Below the pieces are notes generated by a model. That model did no database searches. It worked only from the letters and a program-made list of their open reading frames with translations, and was not told the DNA's origin. Shown in pieces: positions 1-11,500 of a stretch of DNA of 64,000 bases; the stretch's first letter is position 1; every line of letters begins with the position of its first letter. The DNA is from Brevibacillus brevis (GTDB lineage: Bacteria > Bacillota > Bacilli > Brevibacillales > Brevibacillaceae). The stretch covers positions 3,286,001 to 3,350,000 of the forward strand of contig NZ_CP030117.1 in the NCBI RefSeq assembly GCF_001039275.2, given 5' to 3'. The translations under genes were made by a program, and so were the position numbers.

Positions 1-2826
1 GCTACCAGGGTACTCGTAAGGAATGATTTTACTTGCTCCCAGCAATACCGCCTTCATCGGGCATATCTGTTCTTCTTGGGTAACGGAATACAACCCGTTT
101 GTCACGATTTGTAACCGAGTATCTTTGCTGCCGGCCTTGCTTCCTATGTATTGGGCAATCTGTAAGAGGTTGTAGAGAAACAACTGCTGACTGGAGTCAA
201 CGACTGCCAACTCTAGCTCGATAGGAGGAGTCACCGTCCAAAGATAGCAGATGTACTCCGGTACTACCTCTAGATTTTCCAACAAGCGGTCTAATTCTTT
301 CGGATTTTGCGGATTTACCATGTAATGGTCCGTCGCTACTTTTTGGAAGTGCTCCGCTTGATCGACAAGGATATACCTAACGTCATGTTCCCTTAACTCG
401 TTGGACAACGCTTCTCCCAAACCTGTCTTGTCATTGAAAATAAGCCAGGTCGCGCCATGAGAATAGGTTCCCTCCGCATAGCTTGGCAGATGGGAGCTCT
501 CCCAAGCAGGTACATAAAACCACTTGCGGATGTCTTCCCTTCTTTTGGCCGTTTTGCTCTCGCTGTGCAGATGACGACAGGTGAACTGCTCAAATTGGAA
601 CAGGTCTCTCTCTACCGGGAATTCCTGGGGTTCAAATGAATAGGTGGGCAAGGAGACGCGATTTCGCTGCTCGTGTTTATAAAATTCATTCCAATCCATT
701 TCCTTGCCATATAGCCACATGGTCCCTAAGGCATCCAGGATGGTATACGAATTCATCTTCTCCAGCCAAATATGTATCGTATCGGTTTCCATTTGCTTAC
801 TGCTCGTCTGCTCATCTTTGGTTGAACCAAAGTACATATAAATGGCTTCTGGATTGGAAATGTCACGATTGTTCTCCGAGTGGACAAAGGTGTCAAGCGC
901 CGGTTTATCTACCAGTGCGAAGATAGCCTCTTCGAAGGAAAGACCGCCAGTCAAGCAATCGACCAGCAGTTTGCCCTTTCCGTATCCAAGCGTGCCCTCC
1001 GGCTTGATACCCCATTCTCTGAACAACATCGTAATGGCATAGTAGAGAATAAAGCGCACAACGTCGCCATACTTTTCCTCACGCAGGTGCTCCGTTTTTA
1101 GCGTATCCGCTCGTCCTGATGCTTGCCGATTCAGGAGGAGCAGCGCTTGCTCTATGATCCGTTTGACCGTAGGCTCTTCTTGACATAATTGGACGATTTC
1201 TGCAAATTCACTATCTCCCCAGTTGTCATCGGAAAAATCAGGGTACACGAAAATGACAGGAAGATTCTGCTTTGCTAGACCCGCCTTACACTTGCCCGCT
1301 GAAAAGCGGACCGGTTCCGCTACTGTCGGGTTGCAAAGTGCTACCTCTCGAAACGGAAAATGCTTACGGCCCACCTGTAGCGAATAGGCAATATCTTCAA
1401 GACGTACATCCAGATTTGCATGTATATAGTCCTCAACATTTTGCTTATATCGCTCCAGGGCTTGCTCTGTTTTTGCAGAGAGCAGAATCAGTTGCCATTT
1501 CCGTCCAGTAGTTGATTCTGGCGAGGCTGGGGCTTCCTCGATAATCACATGAGCATTTGTCCCCCCGATTCCAAAAGCGCTGATCCCCGCCCGGATAGGC
1601 TCGTGCGATTTCTTCCATTCTGTCAGCTTATCGTTGATGTAAAACCCCTTTTCAATCACGTTTAAATGAGGATTCGGGGTTTGAAAATGCAGGGAAGGCG
1701 GAAGCATGCGATGCTTGATGGACAGCACTGTTTTGATGAAGGAAGCGATTCCGGCTGCGCTATCCAAATGTCCAATGTTTGCCTTTACCGAGCCAAGTGC
1801 GCACGAATGCTTCTGAGAAGGTTGATAGGCGAGCTCCAGGGCTTCCAGCTCAATGGGATCGCCAAGCGGTGTCCCTGTACCATGGCATTCAATGTAATCA
1901 ACGCTCTCTGGCGTCACTTCCGCAACTTTGAGAGCGGTTCGGATTACTTCCGCTTGTCCGAGGGTGCTCGGGGCTGTAAACCCGTTTTTTTGCATACCGT
2001 CATTGTTGATAGCGGAGCCTTTGATCACTGCATATATCTGATCACGATCGTCTATGGCATCTTGCAATCTCTTTAATACAACAACTCCTGCTCCATCTCC
2101 GCCAACGATGCCCTTTCCATTCGCATCAAACGCCTTGCATTTGCCGTCTGGAGATAAGATCATCCCTTCCTGATAAACATACCCGCTTTTTCCAGGAAGT
2201 GTGACAGTAACCCCGCCAGCCAAAGCCATATCGCATTCGCCGTTCAGGAGCGATTGAGCCGCCATATGAACAGCAACTAGCGAAGTCGAGCAAGCGGTAT
2301 AAATCGTCAAGGCAGGCCCTTTGAGATTTAATTTGTGAGCGATCCGCAAGCTCAAATAGTCTTTATCCACGAGCTGAGTGGCTGCCCAGTGGCCGATAGC
2401 TTCACTTTTTCCTGACAGGCTCATAAGTCCTTCCCACATATGGTTCGGCGAAGCTCCCGCGAATAGACCAATCAGCTTTTGGTCAACCTGGGCAGCATAG
2501 CCGGCATCCTCCAGTGCTTCCCAGATGCACTCATGAAAGACTTTCATTTGCGGGTCCATGAGCTCCGCTTCCAGTGGCGTATAATCAAAAAAATGGGCAT
2601 CGAAGCGATTCCCGCTCTCCAGATACCCCTTTGCCTTGACGTATTCTTCACTATTGATTGCTTTCGGATCTACACCAGCCTCGATTAGCTCGGCTTCCGA
2701 AAATGTTTGGATGGAATGAACCCCATTTTTCAAGTTTTCCCAGTACGCCGCAATCGTGTTCGCTCCTGGAAATCTCCCCGACAGGCCGATTACTGCAATT
2801 TCCAAACCATTGTATTGGTGTCCCAT
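1..2826 (-). CDS. Hybrid-cluster polyketide synthase, KS-AT(degenerate)-KR..., 3' end outside window
   Basis: The frame is open from the ATG at 2826 to the window edge (942 codons), so the C-terminus is missing. Residues ~8-430 are a ketosynthase: the active-site motif TACSTSLVAVH, the His motif CHGTGTPLGD and NIGHLDSAAG are all present. After the KS linker, residues ~535-720 resemble an acyltransferase but are much too short. The nucleophile motif reads GYGKG instead of GxSxG (Gly at residue 616), and the part that carries the substrate-specificity His motif is gone. The post-AT linker RVSLPTYSFE is intact. From ~residue 740 the structural half of a ketoreductase begins (LLGASKIIPYEYPGS at the edge). 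It starts 7 bp after the Thr-module gene, so it is in the same operon and should extend the Thr-bound chain. The extender unit must be loaded by another AT. Confidence 0.93.
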   Translation of the reverse strand, partial: MGHQYNGLEIAVIGLSGRFPGANTIAAYWENLKNGVHSIQTFSEAELIEAGVDPKAINSEEYVKAKGYLESGNRFDAHFFDYTPLEAELMDPQMKVFHECIWEALEDAGYAAQVDQKLIGLFAGASPNHMWEGLMSLSGKSEAIGHWAATQLVDKDYLSLRIAHKLNLKGPALTIYTACSTSLVAVHMAAQSLLNGECDMALAGGVTVTLPGKSGYVYQEGMILSPDGKCKAFDANGKGIVGGDGAGVVVLKRLQDAIDDRDQIYAVIKGSAINNDGMQKNGFTAPSTLGQAEVIRTALKVAEVTPESVDYIECHGTGTPLGDPIELEALELAYQPSQKHSCALGSVKANIGHLDSAAGIASFIKTVLSIKHRMLPPSLHFQTPNPHLNVIEKGFYINDKLTEWKKSHEPIRAGISAFGIGGTNAHVIIEEAPASPESTTGRKWQLILLSAKTEQALERYKQNVEDYIHANLDVRLEDIAYSLQVGRKHFPFREVALCNPTVAEPVRFSAGKCKAGLAKQNLPVIFVYPDFSDDNWGDSEFAEIVQLCQEEPTVKRIIEQALLLLNRQASGRADTLKTEHLREEKYGDVVRFILYYAITMLFREWGIKPEGTLGYGKGKLLVDCLTGGLSFEEAIFALVDKPALDTFVHSENNRDISNPEAIYMYFGSTKDEQTSSKQMETDTIHIWLEKMNSYTILDALGTMWLYGKEMDWNEFYKHEQRNRVSLPTYSFEPQEFPVERDLFQFEQFTCRHLHSESKTAKRREDIRKWFYVPAWESSHLPSYAEGTYSHGATWLIFNDKTGLGEALSNELREHDVRYILVDQAEHFQKVATDHYMVNPQNPKELDRLLENLEVVPEYICYLWTVTPPIELELAVVDSSQQLFLYNLLQIAQYIGSKAGSKDTRLQIVTNGLYSVTQEEQICPMKAVLLGASKIIPYEYPGS

Positions 2827-2833
2827 ATCATCC

Positions 2834-5476
2834 CTACTTTTTTAACAGACGTAATTTTTGCATTCTCGTTCTTTTCCCTTCTTCGATAGAATCGAGTCGG
2901 GCGTCGACTTGCAACTTCTGGACAGTGACCTCAGCTTCCAATACCTTTGCTAGCATGCTGACAGTGGGGTAAGTAAACAGCGTGACGACTGATATCTCTT
3001 GCCCTAACTGATCAGTCAATTCCTTGCTGATTTTAATCACATCAAAAGAAGTTCCACCTAAATCAAAGATCGTAGAATGAATGCCGATTGGATCGGTTCT
3101 GAGAACCTTGCTCCACACTTCGGCTATCTTTTTTTCCATATCCGTGTTCGGTTGAACGAATTCATGCTTTCCGCTCTGCTTGAATTCCATTTGGCGGAGT
3201 TGGGTATCATCCACTTTTCCATTAATCGTTAACGGTATGCTTTCGAGCTGAAGGATGAAGGACGGAATCATATAATCGGCGACCCGCGTTTGCAGATATT
3301 GCCTGATTTCCACCGGATCGAAGCGGTCTTCCTTCTTCTCTTTCATTACCACATAGGCACAAAGAATTTTGGTATCTTCTTCGATTTCCCGCGCCATCAC
3401 CACTGCCTCTTGAATCGTTTCCATGGTTAAAAGATGAGAACGCACTTCATCCAGTTCGATCCGAAATCCGCGGATTTTTACCTGTTTGTCACGGCGCCCG
3501 ATGTATTCTACTTCCCCATTAGGCAAATACCTGCCCAAATCGCCAGAGCAATAGAGGCGTTCCATCCGGTCTCCAATTTGGCGAAGCTGAAACCGTTCCT
3601 TCGTCAATTCAGGTTTGTTTAAATAGCCACGAGCGACCCCTTCGCCGCCAATCCACATTTCCCCGACGACTCCGATTGGCACCGTTTCGCCTTGTCGGTT
3701 ACATACATACAATTGGACAGTAGAAAAAGGGACGCCGATCAGCTTTTTATTCTCTCGAATCTGTTGTGAGGTCACTTCTTTATAGGTTGTATGGACGGTC
3801 GTTTCCGTGATGCCGTACATATTGATCAGTTTGGTTTCGGGATATTTGTCATGCCAAGCAGCAAGCTTCGCAGGTAGTAGAGCCTCCCCACCAAAAATGA
3901 CATACCGCAAGCAGAGTCCTTTGTTAGGCGTTTTCAGCTCTTCCTCAATAAACTGGTAAAAGGAAGAGGGAGTCTGGTTCCAAATCGTTACCTTTTCTTC
4001 TCTTAATCGCTGTACCAATTGCCGGTAATCTCTTTTTTGCAAATGGGGGAGCACCACCAACTTGCCTCCATGAAGCAATGCCCCAAAAATCTCCCAAACA
4101 GAAAAATCGAACCCGAACGAGTGAAACAGCACCCAAGTATCGTGACAGGTAAAATCAAACCTGTTATTTTCATGGAAAAACAAACGAACCACATTTCTGT
4201 GCTCGATCATGACTCCTTTGGGGTTACCTGTTGTTCCGGAAGTATAAATAATGTAGGCCAGATGATTCGGATCATGAACGGGCTCAAGATTGGTATCGGG
4301 ATAAAGAAGCAGTTTGTTATCGTCGACAAACATCACTTCACCGCTAAAATGGCTGACGAGCTCCTGTGATGTTTGTGTGAGGATATGTGCAGCCTGGCTA
4401 TCTTTTAACATATATTCCATTCTGTGTGCTGGAAGGTCCGGGTCGATCGGCAAGTACGCTCCCCCCGCTTTTCCTATGGCTAAGATGCCTATGAGCATTT
4501 CTATAGAAGGCGGCATGAGAAGAGCAACGATCGATTCCGTGGTTACTCCTCGCTCCCGTAAATAATGGGCCAATTGATTCGCTTTTTGATTCAATTGTTC
4601 ATAAGACAACTGCTCTTTTTCAAAAACAACTGCTGTATGGTTCGGATAGGTTCTGACACATTCCTCAAAAAGAGACGGGATGGTCGCCTTTTCCGGAAAA
4701 TGGGCAGCCGTCTCATTGATCTGCGTGAGTATCTCCCAATCTCTCTTTGTGAGGATGGTAAGCTCTTTCAGAGGTGTTTTTGGATTATTAATCGAATTTT
4801 CCAACAAAACCAACAAGTTCTCCATCAGAACCTCGACCATCTCTTTATGGTAGAGCGAGGCATTGTAATGAATGCGAGCGCTGAGTTCTTCCAGCTTCCT
4901 GTCAAACACCAGGACAAGATTGGAAGACGCTTTGGCGAGATATTGCGGATCTTGAATGTTTTCTAAAATAACGGAGACGTCCAGAAAGTCCAAATCTTGA
5001 TTGCCGTTTTTCAAGATTAACTCGATTGGATAGTTTTGATGTTCGATCGCTTCTGAAACGATTTGTTTGACTTGGCTGATCACCTCAATCAGACTCATTT
5101 CATTGGTGACCGTTATCCGAATCGGAAGTATGGTATTGATAAATTCCTCTTCCGCTTGTTGTCGGTAGATGCTTGTGCCCAACACAATATCTGTTTGTCC
5201 CGTATGCTTCATGAGCAATATGCCTGTATACGCCAGCAGCAATACATGCAATCTAGCATCGGAATGGTTGCTTATTTTTACCAGTCGATTGGCATAATCA
5301 CCTGGGAGGGTATAGTCTATCGATTCCATATGAGACTCTGGCCCTTGAGCGTCTTTTTTGCCGTCAAAAAAGCAGCTCTTCTCTACCGTGCCTGCCATCT
5401 TTTCCTGCCAATACTCATACTCTTTTTTATATACATCATTTAAATATGACACGTTCGTATAGAAATTACCTCCCAT
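2834..5476 (-). CDS. NRPS: partial condensation remnant - A(Thr) - PCP
   Basis: 880 residues. The first ~250 residues match only the C-terminal half of a condensation domain and contain no HHxxxDG motif. The adenylation domain follows (~275-770), with core motif YTSGTTGNPKGV near residue 412 and TGD and GRRDKQVKIRG later. Reading the ten specificity positions gives D-F-W-N-I-G-M-V-H-K, the code known for threonine. A carrier domain with LGGTS lies near residue 811. The protein has no thioesterase. The preceding protein in transcription order ends in a complete C domain, so that C domain presumably joins the polyketide to Thr and the half C here is a linker or docking remnant. Start: ATG with GGGGTGG upstream. 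The Thr assignment is by eye from alignment to the GrsA positions and is strong. Confidence 0.93.
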   Translation of the reverse strand: MGGNFYTNVSYLNDVYKKEYEYWQEKMAGTVEKSCFFDGKKDAQGPESHMESIDYTLPGDYANRLVKISNHSDARLHVLLLAYTGILLMKHTGQTDIVLGTSIYRQQAEEEFINTILPIRITVTNEMSLIEVISQVKQIVSEAIEHQNYPIELILKNGNQDLDFLDVSVILENIQDPQYLAKASSNLVLVFDRKLEELSARIHYNASLYHKEMVEVLMENLLVLLENSINNPKTPLKELTILTKRDWEILTQINETAAHFPEKATIPSLFEECVRTYPNHTAVVFEKEQLSYEQLNQKANQLAHYLRERGVTTESIVALLMPPSIEMLIGILAIGKAGGAYLPIDPDLPAHRMEYMLKDSQAAHILTQTSQELVSHFSGEVMFVDDNKLLLYPDTNLEPVHDPNHLAYIIYTSGTTGNPKGVMIEHRNVVRLFFHENNRFDFTCHDTWVLFHSFGFDFSVWEIFGALLHGGKLVVLPHLQKRDYRQLVQRLREEKVTIWNQTPSSFYQFIEEELKTPNKGLCLRYVIFGGEALLPAKLAAWHDKYPETKLINMYGITETTVHTTYKEVTSQQIRENKKLIGVPFSTVQLYVCNRQGETVPIGVVGEMWIGGEGVARGYLNKPELTKERFQLRQIGDRMERLYCSGDLGRYLPNGEVEYIGRRDKQVKIRGFRIELDEVRSHLLTMETIQEAVVMAREIEEDTKILCAYVVMKEKKEDRFDPVEIRQYLQTRVADYMIPSFILQLESIPLTINGKVDDTQLRQMEFKQSGKHEFVQPNTDMEKKIAEVWSKVLRTDPIGIHSTIFDLGGTSFDVIKISKELTDQLGQEISVVTLFTYPTVSMLAKVLEAEVTVQKLQVDARLDSIEEGKRTRMQKLRLLKK

Positions 5477-5504
5477 ATGCTACCACCCCTATGCTTTCGA
5501 TTGC

Positions 5505-8500
5505 TTAGAAAACGAAATCGTTTCCATCTTGCAGCAGTGCTTCTGCCCTTGCTTTCACAAGACCTGCATCCAGTCTAATGTCTTTTACCAACATGTCCGG
5601 ATTCTCGACTACTTGCTTGGCAATGTCCAGAAAATGGCCGGTCATTGTTTTTATCGTTTTTCGGGTAAACAAATCTGTCGAATATTCCATACGCAATTCG
5701 ATTCTATGCTCATAATCGTAGACCCAGAGGGTCAAATCGAATTTCGATGAAGGATTACGGAAAGGATAGCGCTTGATTCTGACTTGATTCATCGTAATTT
5801 CGGCTGGCTTGAAATCTGGCAGCACGAGCATGACTGTGAATAATGGATGGGTACTTAACTGATGAGTCAGCCCCAATTTTTCCACCAAAATTTCAAACTG
5901 CACATCCTGATTCTCAAAGAGTTGCAGACTTTTCTCTTTTACTTCCACCAGATAATCCTGAAAGCTGGCGCTTGTCTCAAGCCGAGAATAGAAAGGCAGC
6001 ACATTGGCAAACATACCAACCATTTGTGCCAGATCAACGTGATTTCTTCCGGCGAGGCTCGCTCCAATAATCATCTCTTCTTGCCCTGTATATTTCTGCA
6101 GTAATACGTTGAAGATAGCCAGCATGTTCATAAACAAAGTTGTCGTGTTTCTCTTCATGCCCGCTTTCAGCTTCGCAGTTAACTCTTCTTCTATATAGAA
6201 CGAATAAATATCGCCGCGATAGCTTAGCACAGACGGTCGTGGAAAATCGGTTGGAAGCAATACATCCTGCACTTTACCAGATAATTGCTGCAGCCAGTAC
6301 TCTGTTTGTTTGTCATATTCCCCTCGTCTAATCATTTCATTTTGCCACGCAACAAAATCCACATAATTCAACGTGACGGCTTGCAGGTCCTCGGACTGAC
6401 CATTGTAGAACTGGATCAACTCGTTCTGCAAAATCGAAACGGAGATATTATCCGCGACAATATGGTGGATATCAAATAGCCATACATATTTTTGTGTTTC
6501 GTACCGGATCACTTTTACACGCATTAAAGGAGGGTGCCGCAAGTCAAAAGGCTGCATAAATTGTTCAACCGCCTGTTGTAATTCCCCTTCCACCATAACT
6601 ACGTACTCCACTTGTAATCGGACCTCGTCTGCAATGATCTGTACAATTTCGCCATCTATGACGTCAAAGCCTGTCCGTAAAATGGCGTGCCTCTGAATGA
6701 TTTGCTCAAAGGCGTATTGCAATTTGCCAAGATCGAAATCTCCTTCCATGTAGGTAATTTCCGGAATGTTGTAAGCGATGTTATCTGGTTGAACCTGCTG
6801 CTGGAAAAACAGCCGTTTTTGTGCAGAAGACAAGGGATAGTATGCTTGCGGAGCAGTTTTCTTAATCCCCGTATATTCCTGTGCGATATGATACGTATCC
6901 ATAATATATCGCGCCAGCTTCTCCACTGTGGTTGAATGAAAAAATACCGTGATCGGGATTTTTATGTTGCTTGCTTGATACAGTCGCTCGGCAACCGTCA
7001 ATACTTTTAGCGAGTCTCCCCCAAGCTCAAAAAAGTCAGCGTCACCGGAAATATGTTCATGGCCCAACACAGCCTGCCAAATACTTGTAATGATCCCTTC
7101 CACTTCTTCTAGCGATAGACTCTGTTTGTTGGCAACAGTCTTGTCGAACGCAGAAGACAAGCTGCTGCTTTGATCAAATGCGGTCACTTTCTCCTGTTTG
7201 TATGCTTCGAGGCGTTTCGGCAAATCTACTGTTGATACGATGAGTTGGTGATATCCAGTAGCGAGTGCAGTATGAAAAAGCATGAGTCCTTCTTCTGGAG
7301 TCAGAGACGTGACCGAATTAGATAGCGATTCTTCTTGCGAGCGGTCAGGGACTGTCTTAGCCATCGGCAGGCCCGGGCTGTCTGTCTGATGATCCGAGGT
7401 GACTGCTGCCACCTGGTAGCCCTCTATTTCAATGATGCCCCTCCCCTGTTCATCCATAATCGTCAGATCAAACTCCACGATTTTGTTGGTCGGCTGAGTC
7501 GCTGACTGGCAACGAATATGACTGTACACTTTTTCCGGCACTTTTCCGTGGATAATGATGCTTTTGAACGAAAACGGTACGTATTCGCCGCCGCTCGTTT
7601 TGGCATGATCCATATGAACCAAAGCAACGTCGATAATAGCCGGATGGAAATGATACGAAACTACATCCCCCACAAACTCTTGTGGCAGCTCGATAAGAGA
7701 CAGTCCTTGCTGTGAAGTGAATTTCCCCCAGGAATAGCTGTTCCAGCGTGGCCCGTACGTCAATTTACTTTCCCGCAGGTTATTGTAATCGTTTTTGCCA
7801 TAATTGTTTTGATCGCAGGCATCGCTGATGGCCGTGAGTTGATAATCACGGGGATGGATGCGCCCTACGCCAATATGACCGCGTGCATGTGTGATCCAGC
7901 TAGCGTTTTGAGTGCCCGAATCACTTTCGATCGTAAACTGATAACCGTTATTTTCTCGTATCAATACGGTTCGGACATAAATATCGGCGCCGTCTTGCAA
8001 TACAAGTGGCGTCAAAAAAAACACATCTTGGATGTGCATGGCAGTTTCTAAGTTGGGGTTCAAAGCTTCATAGGCGGCGCATGCCATTTCCACATAACAA
8101 GTCCCTGGGAGCACGGCTCTGTCTCCTACCCGATGTTCATCCAAAACCCAGTCTTTGTTCGTCTGAAAATGAGAAACGTAAGTCGTACGCCCCGTATTTT
8201 CTTTCACGAAATACTGGAAGAATGGGTGCTCCATCTCCTTATACGAAATTCCAGGAAGCACAGAGCTGTCTGGACGAAATGATGATGAAAGGCTCGCCAT
8301 TCCGGTATCTTCCCACGTATCCCAATTAATTGTTTGTGTGAAGAAACCCTTTTTAGTATTCGCCCTGGAAAAAGCATCCAGAAAGGCATTAGCTGCACTG
8401 TACGCGACCTGTGCTGTCGGAGCGAGTACCGAGCTCAATGAGGAAAAGAGCAAAAGGAAGTCGATAGGCAGTGTCAACTGTTCAATCACTTTTTGCAAGA

Positions 8501-11500
8501 CCGCGGTTCCATAAACCTTTGTCGCAAACACGGATTCGCACATCTCTCTGGTTCTTCTCTGAATGACGGCTCCATCGGGAACACCAGCTATATGGATAAT
8601 ACCGTTGATCGCCTTGTTTTTCTCCAGAATGTGGTTGAGAATCTGCGAGATTTGCCTTTCATCCGTTATGTCTGCTTGATACAGGTAGACTTTCTTGGCC
8701 GAAGTCTTCAGTTCCCGCAGGATTGAAATTTTTTTGCTTACAGGGTCCTCTTCTCCATGAAGTTCATACCAGTTATCCCACTCTGTTTCAGGCAAAAACT
8801 GCGAACGGTTGATCAAAATCAGCGTCGCTTGATATTTTTGGGCCAAAAATTTTGCTACATGTAGTCCAATTGCTCCCAAGCCCCCGGTAATAACATAGAC
8901 TCCCCCCTGCTTGAGCCGTTGAGAAGTCGTAGTAACAGATGTCGACAGATGAATTTGCTTGTACGCAGGCTCCCAGATGTACGCATGTCGAATGGCAATC
9001 AGATCATTTACGCTCTCTTGATTGTCCACCTGCTGCAGCAACATTCGGACTACATGCTGATTTTTGCGGCGGTCGGCATCGATCAACCTGCAAACGATAT
9101 GATCGTATTCTTTGGGGATGACGCGAACTGGACCTAACAGTGTAGCTTTAGCTGGTACGACAGTCTCATCTCCGATGACTTCAAAAACTTGGCTAGCCAC
9201 GATGTCGATGGCAATCGTTTGCTGTAGCTGAAGCTGTCCAATTGCTCGGGCTAGGTTCAATAACGTGTGGTAGCCTAACCGATTCCATTCTCGCGCTTCC
9301 CATTGTCGATTGGGAGCGTCATCCTCATGCTGGAAGCACCAGAAATGAACTATCTTCAGAGGCCTGTCCTCTAGAATAGGCAGCTTCTTTAAGAGTTTGA
9401 CCAGATCGTCTTGACTATCAGGGTTTACCGTATAGGTCTCTCCCCCTTGGTGTGTAAATACTTCTCCCAATTCGATACTGACAACTGTATGGCCTGAATT
9501 TTTAATTTGTTCGATCCAATCGATTACTTCGGGATCTTGTGTAGCGAAAACAACAAATAAACAAGGAGGAAGCTCCTTTGCTGTCTCTTTGTAATCTGAA
9601 CGAGTCCATGATGGAATGTACAGCCAATCTTCGGGTTTCTTCTTGACAATCTCGCTATCGTCTTTGTCCTTCAACAGATTTGTCAGTTTTCTGAGTTGCT
9701 GGGCTTCTACCCCATATTTTTTCCGCGTAAAAGGATAGGTCGGCAGAGAAATGCGAGATTTTCTTTGATGCTTGTTCATCTCTTCCCATTTTATTGCGCA
9801 GCCATTTGACCACAAGTGACCAATTGATTCGAGAAGCTGATGCTCGAACCCGGAATTTCCTTGCAAAAGAGAAAGAGAAGTAGACTGGCTTTCGTTTTCG
9901 ACTGCTGCCCCATCTGTCCCAAAAAGAAGCTTTTGGGCTTTGTCACCCGTTTCCTGCCTTGCCACAAGTGAGCCTTGTCGGTTAACGCACTCTCCTAAAC
10001 GGTTCACCCAGTAGTCTGGCAGGATCACTTCGTGGGAAATCGTTTTCCCCGTATCGTAAGACATCACGGGTATGGAAGGCTGAGAGAGGTGTGTGAAGTG
10101 AAATGCTTCAAACAGCTCCGCCTGGAGTGCCTCCAGCAAAAACAGATCGTCTTCATTCCCGCTCAGTTCTTCCAAGAGCTGTCCTCTTTTTTCTACCAAC
10201 ATCAATGCATCTTCTAGCGAGAAAACATCGGCGAGACAACTTGCGACATACTCTCCGATTCCCACTCCCATAACAACTGTAGGTTGTACTCCGATTCGGC
10301 TCAACCATTTGGATAATGCCAGTTGGAAGAGAAAGGGCAGAATCTGCTCGTGTTGAGCCTGACTATTCACATTGAACAGAGTCGTTTTTGTGATTCCCAA
10401 TATCTCGCATGTTTGAAGCAAGAGTGCTTCAAAATCTTCATGGCAATACGTGTTACGTAAACCCGCTTGATAAAGAGTAGCTGCTCTTCTGGGATCTATT
10501 TCGGAAAATACAAAATATGTTTGCGGGACTGCCTTCTTCGTTTCCGTGCCAATGGCTTGCATACTTTTCGAGCGCAGTGCAACGCATGCATCTTGAATAG
10601 TTTCGCAAGCCACATGCCGGCGATAGGAAAAATGCGCCCGTCCCATTTGCAAGGTATAAGCGATGGCGGAAAGGTCTGCACCTGGATTTCCTTTTGCATA
10701 TTTGACAAAGTCGTCAATCGCGTGATCCAGCTCTTCTTCTGTCTTTGCGGAGAATACCAAAAGCTTGCTCTGCTCCGCTTCTTCCTGAACGCTCCGCGGG
10801 GATGGTGCTTCTTCCAACACAACGTGCGCATTCGTTCCACCCACTCCAAAAGAACTGACACCCGCTCGTAGAGGTCCCGTTGAATTAACCCATTCTGTTG
10901 CTTGGTCTACCAGATAAAAAGGAGTATTTTCCAGCTCAAGATTTTGATTCGGCTTGGAAAAGTGCAAGGTAGGCAGCAAACACTTGTTGTCAATCGCCAA
11001 TACTGTCTTGATCAACCCGGCAATCCCGGCTGCGCTGTCGAGGTGACCGATATTCGTTTTGACTGAGCCAAGCCCACAGTAATTTTTTCTGCCCGTTTGA
11101 AAAGCTTTGGTCAGCGCTTTGACTTCAATCGGATCACCTAACGCTGTCCCGGTCCCGTGTGCCTCGATATAACTGATCGTGGTCGGATCCACGGCGGCCA
11201 CACGATGAGCAGCCCGAATGACTTCTACTTGTCCGTCTACGCTTGGAGCGGTGTATCCGACTTTGCGGTTGCCATCGTTATTGATTGCAGTCCCTTTAAT
11301 GACCGCATAAATATGGTCCTTATCGCGCAAGGCATCTTCCAAGCGCTTTAAAATCACCAATCCGATTCCATTGCCCACTACTGTTCCGGTGGAGTTGGCA
11401 TCAAAAGCCCGACAATGACCGTCTGATGACAAGATCATCCCATCCTGATAGATGTATCCATATTTGCTGGGGGTAGTGATGGATACTCCGCCTGCTACTG

